Assembly: GCA_040754335.1 (NCBI GenBank) | Contig: JBFMCV010000002.1 | Coordinates: 248,001 to 312,000 of the forward strand | Source of the DNA: Thermodesulfobacteriota bacterium | GTDB taxonomy: Bacteria; Desulfobacterota_D; UBA1144; Nemesobacterales; UBA2774 | DNA: 64,000 bases | Reading direction: 5' to 3' | Part shown: positions 25,325 through 33,568 of the stretch, in pieces | Layout: each line of letters starts with the position of its first letter | How positions within the stretch are numbered: the first letter of the stretch is position 1 | The notes under the pieces: model-generated | Seen by the model: only the letters and a program-made list of their open reading frames with translations | Databases searched by the model: none | Told to the model about the DNA's origin: nothing | Program-made: the position numbers and the translations under genes

Positions 25325-25702
25325 TTTCCCGTTAAATTCGGTTTACTCAATCAGTAAGCTTACACCCCCCATTTGATTATATTCCTATACGGCGTTCCTT
25401 TGCTTTCATCGCGAGACCTTATTTTGGTCATCCAAATGTTTTTGTAATTCCCGAGACCGATCGGGAATCCAGTCTTTTCATTCGAATCAATCGCGGCTGG
25501 AAGCCGCTCCTACGGGGTTCAAGGCTAATCTTTGTAGGAGCTAGTTCCCGGGTCGAGCCCGGGACAGGCCTGGCGCGATTCTGTAGTATCGGTAAAAGAC
25601 GGAACACAAATGACGGATTTCTCGCACTGCTTGAAATGAGAAATTATAAAAGAAAGTTCGTACTGAGTGGGACAGACCGCTCCCTCACAATGACAGAAAA
25701 AC
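25325..25702. repeat. Repeat-filled gap after def
   Basis: 25405-25470 carries 'catcgcgagaccttattttggtc' and 'attcccgagaccgatcgggaatcc'. 25490-25515 and 25533-25580 carry 'aatcgcggctggaagccgctcctac' and the related 'tgtaggagctagttcccgggtcgagcccggg' with a strong internal palindrome. 25615-25700 carries 'ggatttctcgcactgcttgaaatgagaa' and 'gctccctcacaatgacag'. No gene is seen. Confidence 0.65.
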
Positions 25703-26140
25703 CTACCCCCTCCTGTATTTCCCCATCAGCTCCGCTTTGGCTATGATGTAAGGGTCCATCGCCTCCTTGAGCGCCTGCTTCTTCGAGCCCTCCCTGAGGC
25801 TGAGCGCTTCACTCAGCGCAAAGAGCCTGAAGAAGTACCTGTGTGTTCCCGAGGGAGGGGAGGGCCCTCGGTATCCTCTCCCCCCGAAGCCGTTTACGCC
25901 AAGAATCCCCTTTGGCTCTTTCCCGCGCTCTATCTTTTTGGTATCGGGAGGAATATTCCACACGAGCCAGTGTACGAACGTGCCGCCCGGGGCGTCAGGG
26001 TCGTCGCATATCAGCGCGAGCGATTTCGTCCCCTCCGGGACTCCCGATATGTGAAGCTCAGGGGACTCGTCCCTGCCCTCGCAGGTTGTCTCCCTCGGCA
26101 TCATCCCACCCTCTTCGAAATCGGGGCTCGTTATCTTCAT
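25703..26140 (-). CDS. PEBP-family protein (YbhB/YbcL, Raf-kinase-inhibitor-like)
   Basis: 145 residues. The family blocks are clear: SPELHISGVPEGTKSLALICDDPDAPGGTFVHWLVWNIP near the N-terminus, with the DPDAP and FVHW anion-pocket residues, and GYRGPSPPSGTHRYFFRLFAL. Bacterial members are small cytoplasmic or periplasmic proteins of unclear role; this one has no signal peptide. It stands alone between a repeat-filled gap and the divergent thaumatin-like gene. Confidence 0.92.
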   Translation of the reverse strand: MKITSPDFEEGGMMPRETTCEGRDESPELHISGVPEGTKSLALICDDPDAPGGTFVHWLVWNIPPDTKKIERGKEPKGILGVNGFGGRGYRGPSPPSGTHRYFFRLFALSEALSLREGSKKQALKEAMDPYIIAKAELMGKYRRG

Positions 26141-26404
26141 AGTCCGCCTCCTGAAATGTTTTCCTCTAATTAAAATTATCTCACGGTTTACATATCTTTG
26201 ACAAGCAGTTATGCGTATCCCTCCTTATTGCCGGGGCCGGAGTGGCACGGGCGTCAGCCGAGTCAGCCAATATCACGTTCTGCGGAATTTAATATTTTAT
26301 CTATTGTGCTAAATCCCTAACGGCCGTATTTTTAGGTAAAAGTTGAGGTTCAAGCTATAAGAATCCAGACGGTCTTAAAATTCATGCGCTTAGAAGGGGA
26401 TAAA

Positions 26405-28135
26405 ATGACCAAATACACTCGCGTTCGGTTTCTTCTCGTTTACGCTCTTTTCATAATGATCGGTCTCGCAAATATCGGCGGGTGCGAAACGTCCGGTGAA
26501 AGCTCCGGCGGGGATGACGACGATCCGGAATTGAGGACGTGCGACCTTACGGGCTCTGATTCGGCCTGCGAAGTATGCGAACAGCTGGGCCTAGCGGCTT
26601 GCTGCACGCTGACCACACCGGCCGGCTGCGGGACCGTCGAACAGATAACCACGTTTACTAAGTGCAACGACGATCTAAGTGCCGCGTGTGTCATAGGAGC
26701 GCAGCCTACTCCGGTACCGACCCCCGTTCCTACACCGGAGCCAACGCCCGAGCCTACTCCGGTACCGACCCCCGTTCCTACACCGGAGCCTACGCCTGTC
26801 CCTACACCCGCACCAACGCCTGTTCCAACGCCCGCGCCGACTCCCACTCCCACCCCACTGCCGTGCCCAACGCCCGGACCGGCCGGGACACACACTATAA
26901 GCATTATTAATCAATGCTCACAGTCCGTATGGATTGGCGCGCAAAGCATAGGCTTCACCTCTCTCCTCTGCGAGGCGGGTACCGGCAGCTCTCCCGGGGT
27001 AGGCAACTGCGGCCCCGAGGGCGGCCAGGGCACCACTATTCCCAACAATACAAACTGGGTAGGGCCTCCGCCCTGGGATACCGACGGCGGCGCCACCTGG
27101 GAGATACCGCCCAGCGACAACGATCCGGCTGGGCTCGGCGGCGTAAGGCAGCTGACGATCCCCGACTGCTGGGATTCGGGAATCCTCGTAGCCCGCACCG
27201 GCTGCCAGGTGCTGCCGTCACCTGCCCCCTCGACGAACCTCACGTGCGAGACGGGGAACTGCGGCGGAACATACGGAGTAGAGAACTGCGGCGGGATCAA
27301 CGGGCCCAAGCCCGTCTCCATCGCGGAGTTCACGTTCGACGGCGGTATTCCCGCCAACTGCACCGGCGCCGATAACTACGACGTCTCTTTCGTCGCCGGC
27401 TTCAACGTGCTGATCGAAACCGCACCCTGTCAGAACGGCTGCGGGAGCGCAGGCTCAGGGTGTACGATGCTGCCCGTGTGCCCGTGGGACACCTACGTTT
27501 TCCAGCCGGATACACAGCCGAACACAGGCGGCTTCGTCGAGACCCCCGCGGGAGACATAGGGACTTGCCTCTCGCCGTTCAACATGGCCTCTATAGGGCT
27601 TCCGCCCCTCGATTCGATGACCACTGACGAGATGAACAGGCTCGGCTGCGTAGGCGGTTACAATGAAACCCCCTGGACGAACCAGGACGCGTGGGGCGTC
27701 TGCATGACGAGCTTCGGCGACAACACTAACAGCTGCGCGATGACATCATCTACCACCTGCGGAACTAATACGAACATTCCGCCCACCGGCAACTCGACCC
27801 CGCCGTGCTGCGAATTCCCCGCGACCATGTGCGACCCCTACGGACAGTGCGATTCCGTCATGGGAAGGACGGCCGCTTGGCCGACCTACGACGGCGGTGG
27901 GAATACGACGGAATACATAGAGAACGTGCACGAAGCGTGCGGGGATAATACCGGCGGGGGACAGGCGGGCGCGTACGCCTGGTCGTTCGACGACGGGGAC
28001 CAGGTGCTGGGGCTCGCGAACGCGCTCTTTACCTGTCAGGGGGACGACATAAATTACGTCGTCACGCTCTGCCCGGACAACGTTCCGCAGCCGTCGCCGC
28101 AGCCCACGTTCGAGCCCGCGGCGACCGGGGAGTGA
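26405..28135 (+). CDS. Lipoprotein with Pro/Thr-repeat stalk and thaumatin-like domain
   Basis: 576 residues from the ATG at 26405 (AAGGGG upstream). A lipoprotein signal ends in the lipobox IGGC (C27). A cysteine-rich segment follows (28-98), then a proline-rich stalk of [11 protein letters not shown]-type repeats (101-160), coded by near-repeats at 26703-26880. From about residue 162 to the end there is a thaumatin-like domain: [19 protein letters not shown] at the start, TCETGNCGG, a [11 protein letters not shown]...[13 protein letters not shown] block, and [10 protein letters not shown]...C...YVVTLCP at the end, with many paired cysteines. Thaumatin-like proteins are mainly plant and fungal, with glucan-binding or defence roles. 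It is probably displayed outside the cell; the ligand is unknown. Confidence 0.85.
   Translation: MTKYTRVRFLLVYALFIMIGLANIGGCETSGESSGGDDDDPELRTCDLTGSDSACEVCEQLGLAACCTLTTPAGCGTVEQITTFTKCNDDLSAACVIGAQPTPVPTPVPTPEPTPEPTPVPTPVPTPEPTPVPTPAPTPVPTPAPTPTPTPLPCPTPGPAGTHTISIINQCSQSVWIGAQSIGFTSLLCEAGTGSSPGVGNCGPEGGQGTTIPNNTNWVGPPPWDTDGGATWEIPPSDNDPAGLGGVRQLTIPDCWDSGILVARTGCQVLPSPAPSTNLTCETGNCGGTYGVENCGGINGPKPVSIAEFTFDGGIPANCTGADNYDVSFVAGFNVLIETAPCQNGCGSAGSGCTMLPVCPWDTYVFQPDTQPNTGGFVETPAGDIGTCLSPFNMASIGLPPLDSMTTDEMNRLGCVGGYNETPWTNQDAWGVCMTSFGDNTNSCAMTSSTTCGTNTNIPPTGNSTPPCCEFPATMCDPYGQCDSVMGRTAAWPTYDGGGNTTEYIENVHEACGDNTGGGQAGAYAWSFDDGDQVLGLANALFTCQGDDINYVVTLCPDNVPQPSPQPTFEPAATGE
26703..26880 (+). repeat. 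Tandem coding repeats of the Pro/Thr stalk
   Basis: Short units such as 'cctactccggtaccgacccccgttcctacaccggagcc' recur in tandem within the lipoprotein gene and encode PTP-x triplets. Two long units near 26703 and 26754 are almost identical, so slippage or recombination could alter stalk length between strains. Confidence 0.8.
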
Positions 28136-28396
28136 ATATTCTTTTTTTTGTCTTCGCGAGGGAGCGCCTGTCCTGAACCATGTCCTGAACCACGTCCCGG
28201 ACCACGATCCGGGATCATTTCGGGATCTTTCAGGATCGCGACCGCGGCGATCCCGCTCTATTCATGAGATTGCCACGTTCCGCTTCGCTCCACTCGCAAT
28301 GACAGGGTAGGTTGGCTTTAGGATCTGTATGTAGTCATAATTCACACTTGTGCGCCGCCTAGACAACCCCGCCCTTTGCACATAGAATAAATCCCC

Positions 28397-29551
28397 ATGC
28401 CGTCGAGGTTGTCCGAAGAAATTTCCCCGTTCTACGTAATGGAAGTGCTCGAAAGGGCGAAGGAGATAGAGGCCTCGGGCGGGAGCGTCGTGCACTTCGA
28501 GGTCGGGATGCCCGACTTCTCGACCCCCTCCGTTATTTGCGACGCCGCGGTCGAAGCGATAAGGGAAGGAGACACGAGGTATACTCACAGCCTCGGCATA
28601 AGCGGACTCAGGGAAGCCGTTTCGGAGGATTACGAAAATACTTACGGCGTAAAGGTCCCTCCCGGCCGCGTCATAATCACGCTCGGCAGCTCGCCCGCGC
28701 TCTTCCTTTCCATGCTCGCGCTCCTCGACCCCGGGGACGAAGTGATAATCACCGACCCCCACTACGCCTGCTACCCCCAGCTTATTAAGATAGCAGGCGG
28801 CGTGCCTGTGCCGGTGAGGGTATACGAGGAAGAGGGGTATCAGATCGACGCCGGAAGGTTAAGGAAGGCTGTCACCCCCCGGACGAAAGCCATACTCATC
28901 AACTCGCCCGCAAACCCGACGGGGACGGTGCTTACGCCCGGGGTAATGAGCGATGTAGCCTCTTTGGGCGTGCCTGTCATCTCGGACGAGATCTACCACG
29001 GGCTCGTTTACGGCCCCGAGGCGAGGACCATACTCGAATTCGCGGAGAGCGCCATAGCCGTGAACGGTTTCTCGAAGCTCTACTCGATGCCCGGCTGGAG
29101 ATTGGGCTACCTCATCGTACCGGAAGAACTCGTAAGACCCGTGCAGAAGCTCCAGCAGAACCTCTTCATATCCCCGAACCCGTTCGTCCAGAGGGCGGGC
29201 ATTGCCGCGATAAGACAGGGGAAGGCGGAGGCGCTCGGCATGGTCGGCGAATTCGACAGGAGGCGGAGGGCGATGCTGGAGGGTCTGAAAGAGCTCGGTT
29301 TCGTCCTCGGCGCGGAGCCCTTGGGCGCCTTCTACGTTTTCGTGAACGCGTCCGGCATAAGCCCGGACTCTCACGCGCTCGCGTTCGACATCCTCGAGAA
29401 GGCGCGCGTCGCGGTTACGCCCGGCATAGATTTCGGGCAGGGCGGAGAAGGTTATCTCAGGTTCTCGTATGCGGCCTCTCTGGCGGACATTGAGGAAGGG
29501 ATGAGGAGGCTAGGGGTGTATCTGAACGAAAGGAAAAGCGGCCCACAATGA
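28397..29551 (+). CDS. PLP-dependent class I/II aminotransferase
   Basis: 384 residues. The fold-type I signatures are present: GMPDFSTP, RYTHSLGISGLREAV, NSPANPTGTVL (substrate Asn), SDEIYHGLVYG (PLP Asp and Tyr) and GFSKLYSMPGWRLGY with the Schiff-base lysine. The C-terminal arginine block is RFSYAASLADIEEG. Aspartate/tyrosine/aromatic aminotransferases and alanine aminotransferases share these features and I cannot pick the substrate. It overlaps the pgk start by four bases (ATGA), so it is translationally coupled to pgk-tpiA-secG, where gapA is often found instead. Confidence 0.9.
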   Translation: MPSRLSEEISPFYVMEVLERAKEIEASGGSVVHFEVGMPDFSTPSVICDAAVEAIREGDTRYTHSLGISGLREAVSEDYENTYGVKVPPGRVIITLGSSPALFLSMLALLDPGDEVIITDPHYACYPQLIKIAGGVPVPVRVYEEEGYQIDAGRLRKAVTPRTKAILINSPANPTGTVLTPGVMSDVASLGVPVISDEIYHGLVYGPEARTILEFAESAIAVNGFSKLYSMPGWRLGYLIVPEELVRPVQKLQQNLFISPNPFVQRAGIAAIRQGKAEALGMVGEFDRRRRAMLEGLKELGFVLGAEPLGAFYVFVNASGISPDSHALAFDILEKARVAVTPGIDFGQGGEGYLRFSYAASLADIEEGMRRLGVYLNERKSGPQ

Positions 29552-30741
29552 CTCTGCCGTCGATCGCTGAAATAGACATAAGGGACAAAAAGCTCCTAAT
29601 AAGGGTCGATTTCGACGTGGCCGTCACGCGCTCCGGAGAAATACCGGATACGCGGAAATTAACACACGCGCTGCCGACGATAAGATACGCGGCCGGGCAG
29701 AAAGCGAGGGTGATAATAGCCTCCCACATGAGCGGTGCCGGGGGGAAGGTGAGCCGCAGACACTCGCTCGAGCCTCTCGGGAGCAAGTTGTCCGAGCTCC
29801 TCGACTGCGAGATATATTTCCCGGAGAATTCGATCGGGGACGCTGTAAGAAAAATATCGGGAGAGATGCTTCCGGGCTCCGTCATGCTGCTTGAGAACCT
29901 GGAGTTCCACAAGGGCGAGCTCCTGAACAGCCCGGACTTCGCGAAGAAGCTCTCTGAGGTGGCGGAGGTCTACGTGAACGAGGCGTTCTCCGTCTCTCAT
30001 CAGCAGAGGGCGTCCCTCCTCTCTATCGCCGATTACTTCGATACAGTGTGCATAGGGTTAAAGTTCAAGGAAGAAACGGAGAACCTCGGCCGCATCACGA
30101 ACCCGGAGCGCCCCTTCGCGGCCGTCATAGGCGGGAGCTGCTCTCCGGGCAAGATCGGGCTCATCGAGAGCCTCATGGACAGGGTCGATACTATTTTGAT
30201 CGGGGGGGCTGTCGCCCACACGTTCCTCCGTGCGCTCGGCAGGGACATAGGGCGCTCCGAGATCGACGAGGGGACTATTTACAGCGCCAAGAGGCTAATT
30301 TCCTCCTCCATGTCGAGGAATATAAGACTCGTCATCCCGGAGGATTTCGTAGCGGTCAGAGGGGATTTGAAGAACGACTCCCATTCCTATATAATTTCGG
30401 GCGGCCGTATCCCGAAAGATTCCATGGCTGTAGATATAGGGCCGGAAACGATCAGGCAATTCGCGAAGCATATAGCGAGGGCGCGGACCGTGCTCTGGAA
30501 CGGGCCCCTGGGTATGTGCGAGCGGGCCGGTTTCGGCGAGGGAACCCGGGCCGTGGCGAAGGCGCTTTCGGAGTCGGAAGCCTGGAGCGCGGCCGTAGGG
30601 GACAGCACTATCGACGCGCTCGAAGGCGGCGGGTGTGAGACCGGAAAGTGCTTTTTGTCGCGCGGGGGGGACGCGTCGGTCGAATTCATTATGAACGGGA
30701 CGCTGCCCGCGATCCGGGCGCTCGAAAGGCGGGCAAGATGA
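29548..30741 (+). CDS. pgk: Phosphoglycerate kinase homologue with substituted active-site residues
   Basis: 397 residues, full length, colinear with PGK from LLIRVDFDV to PAIRALERRA. WNGP (317-320) and one P-loop lysine (GKIGL) are retained. Several residues conserved in active PGKs differ: SHLGRP is SHMSGAG (59-65), ENVRF is ENLEF (Arg to Glu, 116-120), AHRAxAS is SHQQRAS (150-156), GGxKVSxK is GGSCSPGK (195-202), GGGDT is AVGDST and STGGGA is SRGGDA (371-376). The frame is intact. It lies between the aminotransferase and tpiA with 4-base overlaps on both sides. It may be a pseudoenzyme or have a changed substrate; a divergent but working PGK is the alternative. Confidence 0.85.
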   Translation: MTLPSIAEIDIRDKKLLIRVDFDVAVTRSGEIPDTRKLTHALPTIRYAAGQKARVIIASHMSGAGGKVSRRHSLEPLGSKLSELLDCEIYFPENSIGDAVRKISGEMLPGSVMLLENLEFHKGELLNSPDFAKKLSEVAEVYVNEAFSVSHQQRASLLSIADYFDTVCIGLKFKEETENLGRITNPERPFAAVIGGSCSPGKIGLIESLMDRVDTILIGGAVAHTFLRALGRDIGRSEIDEGTIYSAKRLISSSMSRNIRLVIPEDFVAVRGDLKNDSHSYIISGGRIPKDSMAVDIGPETIRQFAKHIARARTVLWNGPLGMCERAGFGEGTRAVAKALSESEAWSAAVGDSTIDALEGGGCETGKCFLSRGGDASVEFIMNGTLPAIRALERRAR

Positions 30742-31499
30742 GAAAGAGGCTCATAGCGGGCAACTGGAAGATGAACATGCTGAGGGGGGAAGCGGCCGGG
30801 CTCGCGCGCGGGGTCGTGGAAAGGACGAAGGGAATGGCGGAGAAAGTCGACATAATACTCGCCCCGCCGTTTACCGACCTTGAAACCGTGGGGAAGGAGC
30901 TGCGGGGGACGGGCATCACGATCGCCGCCCAGAACGTATTCTGGGAGGAGAAGGGGGCGTTTACAGGCGAGGTTTCGCCCGGTATGCTTGCCGATGCCGG
31001 CTGCACGTGGGTGATAATAGGCCACTCCGAAAGGAGGCGCATACTCCGCGAGACGGACGAAATGGTGAGGATGAAGATAGGCGCATCGCTTAAGGCCGGC
31101 CTCAAGGTGATCGTCTGCGTAGGCGAGACGCTCGAGGAGAGAGAGCGGGGGCAGACGGTAAAGGTGGTCGACGGGCAGGTTGTCAAGGCGCTCACCGGGG
31201 TCGGTCTGGACGACCCGTCCGGACTCGTAATCGCGTACGAGCCCGTATGGGCCATAGGGACCGGCCATCACGCGACCCCTGCCGAGGCGGAGATCGTGCA
31301 GGCTGCAATCCGCGAAATAGCGGGTAATATATTGGGGGACCCGGCCTCCCGTATGAGGATAATCTACGGGGGGAGCGTTAACGAAGAAAATATAGGAGAC
31401 CTGCTTGCCGAGCCCGATATAGACGGCGCTCTCGTCGGAGGCGCGAGCCTCAAAGCGGAATCGATGGCAAGCATAGTCGAGACAGCAGGAGAGAAATAG
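30738..31499 (+). CDS. tpiA: Triosephosphate isomerase
   Basis: 253 residues beginning MRKRLIAGNWKMNM. Catalytic residues are in place: Lys in NWKMN, His in IIGHSERR and Glu in AYEPVWAIGTG, with the phosphate loop IYGGSVN. It interconverts dihydroxyacetone phosphate and glyceraldehyde 3-phosphate. The ATG overlaps the pgk stop by four bases; an upstream reading into pgk has no ribosome site. Unlike the preceding gene, it shows no degeneration, so glycolytic function of the operon is at least partly intact. Confidence 0.96.
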   Translation: MRKRLIAGNWKMNMLRGEAAGLARGVVERTKGMAEKVDIILAPPFTDLETVGKELRGTGITIAAQNVFWEEKGAFTGEVSPGMLADAGCTWVIIGHSERRRILRETDEMVRMKIGASLKAGLKVIVCVGETLEERERGQTVKVVDGQVVKALTGVGLDDPSGLVIAYEPVWAIGTGHHATPAEAEIVQAAIREIAGNILGDPASRMRIIYGGSVNEENIGDLLAEPDIDGALVGGASLKAESMASIVETAGEK

Positions 31500-31945
31500 T
31501 GGAGCTTATAATATTTTCGGTCAAGATAATTCATATAATAGTGAGCATACTGCTCATTATAGTCGTGCTGCTCCAGCCCGGAAAGAGCGGCGACCTGGGG
31601 TCGATATTCGGGGGAGGAACGAGCGAGTCCATATTCGGATCGAGCGGCGCAGTCCCGTTCCTGGTCAAGGTGACGAGGGGACTCGCGATACTGTTCCTGC
31701 TTACTTCCCTTTCGCTGGGATACTTCGCTGCGAGCACGGGGGGCAAGTCGGTTGTTACCGACGTGCCCGGGGCCGCGGTCGAGGAGACGGTGCCTGCGGA
31801 GGAAGCCCCTGCAAGCGTAACGGAGCCCGCGGACGAGGCGGCTTCGCCTGAAACCCCCGCCTCGAACGAATCCGCCACTCAGCCCGGAGACACTGCGGGG
31901 GACGAGAGCGGGAATACGGGCGACGGGGCGCAGGACAAGAACTAA
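31499..31945 (+). CDS. secG: Preprotein translocase subunit SecG
   Basis: 148 residues from a GTG that overlaps the tpiA stop by one base. The first about 75 residues are typical SecG: two membrane spans around VVLLQPGKSGDLGSIFGGGTSESIFGSSG. The remainder is an unusually long, acidic, Ala/Pro/Thr/Glu-rich tail (EETVPAEEAPASVTEPADEA and on) with no predicted structure. SecG assists SecYE in export. The tpiA-secG order is widely conserved. Confidence 0.93.
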   Translation: MELIIFSVKIIHIIVSILLIIVVLLQPGKSGDLGSIFGGGTSESIFGSSGAVPFLVKVTRGLAILFLLTSLSLGYFAASTGGKSVVTDVPGAAVEETVPAEEAPASVTEPADEAASPETPASNESATQPGDTAGDESGNTGDGAQDKN

Positions 31946-32079
31946 CTACACCAGCAGGATTCGCATCACGCGGATTCGCGGATTCAAGGTTTTAACAGCA
32001 GGCGGAAGCCGGACGCTGTCTTGCGGCTGAGTAGCGCATTAAGTATATTAAACTTTACATATATTCGGAGGTATTCAGA

Positions 32080-32346
32080 ATGGCGTACATTATTGCGGAG
32101 CCCTGCATCGGAGTTAAGGACAAGGCCTGCGTCGAAGCGTGCCCTGTAGACTGCATTTACGAGGGCGAAAACCAGCTTTTCATACATCCTGAGGAGTGCA
32201 TAGACTGCGGCGCTTGCGTTGACCCATGTCCTGTAGATGCGATCTTCCACGAAGACGAGCTCCCCGAGAAATGGCACGACTACATTGACAAGAACAAGGA
32301 TTTCTTCGAAGGCAAGGAAGGTCTCGAGCCCGCGAGGAAGGACTGA
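32080..32346 (+). CDS. Ferredoxin with 3Fe-4S and 4Fe-4S clusters (FdxA-like)
   Basis: 88 residues with GGAGG upstream. Cysteine pattern: [17 protein letters not shown] near the N-terminus and [16 protein letters not shown] further on, the layout of seven-iron ferredoxins of the FdxA group, followed by a C-terminal helical extension ([14 protein letters not shown]). It carries electrons in the cytoplasm. It is a single-gene unit ended by the strong terminator at 32387-32422. Confidence 0.92.
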   Translation: MAYIIAEPCIGVKDKACVEACPVDCIYEGENQLFIHPEECIDCGACVDPCPVDAIFHEDELPEKWHDYIDKNKDFFEGKEGLEPARKD

Positions 32347-32386
32347 GCCGGGCGGACCGGGAACTGATTAACTGAAAATGAAAGCG

Positions 32387-32422
32387 AAAGGGGACGTGCC
32401 TCGGGCATGTCCCCTTTTTTTT
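32387..32422 (+). terminator. Rho-independent terminator after the ferredoxin gene
   Basis: AAAGGGGACGTGCC, a TCG loop, GGCATGTCCCCTTT and then a T run. The stem is 14 pairs with one G-T wobble. It separates the ferredoxin from nth and also argues against an nth start upstream of 32423. Confidence 0.93.
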
Positions 32423-32431
32423 ATTCCGAAG

Positions 32432-33118
32432 ATGGCCGAAAAAGGGAAAAGTCGGAAAGGAGCCGTGAAGGACGGCGAGAGCCGGGCGGAGAAGAAAAAG
32501 AGGGCGCTCGCAATACTCAAGATACTGAGAGATGAGTACCCCAAGGCGAGGTGCCACCTCAACTACACGAACGCGCTCGAGCTTCTGATAGGGTGCATAC
32601 TGTCGGCCCAGTGCACGGACAAACGCGTGAACGAAGTGACGAAGAGCCTCTTCAGGAAATACCCGGATGCCGCACATTTCGCCCGGGCCGAAAGTGCCGC
32701 GCTCGAGGATGAGATACACTCCTGCGGGTTCTATAAGGCCAAGGCGAAATCTATACTCGCGTGCACGAAGGCGCTCGTCGGGGAATACGGGGGAGAGGTG
32801 CCGGCTTCGATGGAGAAGCTCACGAAGCTCGCGGGCGTCGGCAGGAAGACCGCGAACGTAGTGCTCGGGAACTGGTTCGGCATACCGGGGATAATCGTAG
32901 ACACGCACATCATGCGGTTATCAAAGAGGCTCAGGCTCACTTCGAACACGGACGCTACGAAGATCGAATTCGACCTCCGGGAACTCATACCCGAGAAAGA
33001 CTGGACGTTCTTCTCGAACTCGCTCGGCGACCACGGGCGTACGGTCTGTTTCGCGCGTAAACCCCGCTGCGGCGAATGCGTCATAAGCCACCTCTGCCCC
33101 TCGGCAGGAAAAGTCTAG
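32432..33118 (+). CDS. nth: Endonuclease III (DNA glycosylase/AP lyase)
   Basis: 228 residues. The helix-hairpin-helix is LAGVGRKTANVVLG; the catalytic lysine is in LSAQCTDKRVN and the aspartate in IIVDTHIMRL. The C-terminal 4Fe-4S cluster cysteines are CFARKPRCGECVISHLC (spacing 6, 2, 5). It excises oxidised pyrimidines. I start at the ATG at 32432 because an in-frame ATG at 32378 would lie ahead of the terminator stem and add residues coded by the hairpin. The ribosome site is weak; a GTG about 30 bases downstream is also possible. A dispersed repeat begins on the first base after its stop. Confidence 0.94.
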   Translation: MAEKGKSRKGAVKDGESRAEKKKRALAILKILRDEYPKARCHLNYTNALELLIGCILSAQCTDKRVNEVTKSLFRKYPDAAHFARAESAALEDEIHSCGFYKAKAKSILACTKALVGEYGGEVPASMEKLTKLAGVGRKTANVVLGNWFGIPGIIVDTHIMRLSKRLRLTSNTDATKIEFDLRELIPEKDWTFFSNSLGDHGRTVCFARKPRCGECVISHLCPSAGKV

Positions 33119-33568
33119 CGCACACACATAGTGTGTTTTTACGATCCTACTCTACCTCTTACGCTTAAACCTGCAATGAAGCCAAACCCGTTCGCCCTGA
33201 GCGTGTCGAAGGGTTGAACGGGTTTCATTCCCGTATGTCCGCGGCAATCTTGGGCCCTCCTGTCTTTGCGAGGAGCGAAGCGACGCGGCAATCTCGCCAC
33301 TCCTGTCTTTGCGAGCGGAGTTGACGAAAGTCAGCGCAGCGCGGCAATCTCATGAAAAAAGCGAGATCGCCACGGTTCCTTCGCGTAAGGCCTCGGAGCC
33401 TCGCGAAGACAAAAAAGAGCTGTCATTCCCGACCCTGAATCAAGTCCAGGGCAGGCTCCGATCGGGAATCCAGCCTATCCAATTCAAATAACCGCTCAAA
33501 TAACCGCGCCAGGGATGGCGTTCCTACAAAAATTAACTCCGCACCCTGTATAATATCCCGTATAAATC
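33119..33568. repeat. Repeat cluster after nth, starting with a terminal-palindrome element
   Basis: 33119-33225 is one element: palindrome CACACATAGTGTG at its left end, then 'tttttacgatcctac', then 'aaacccgttcgccctgagcgtgtcgaagggttgaacgggttt' whose two ends are mirror images. 33245-33412 holds three copies of 'tctttgcgagg.gcgaa...cggcaatctc' in both orientations. 33420-33470 holds 'gtcattcccgaccctgaatcaagtccagggcaggctccgatcgggaatcc'. No gene is seen. Confidence 0.75.

Noticed and set aside
26703-26880. Short tandem repeats considered as a CRISPR array
   Set aside because: They are in frame within a gene, encode Pro/Thr units and have no spacers.
29548-30741. The pgk homologue as a pseudogene
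   Set aside because: The frame is full length and coupled by 4-base overlaps at both ends, so degeneration by frameshift or stop has not occurred; altered function is the better hypothesis.
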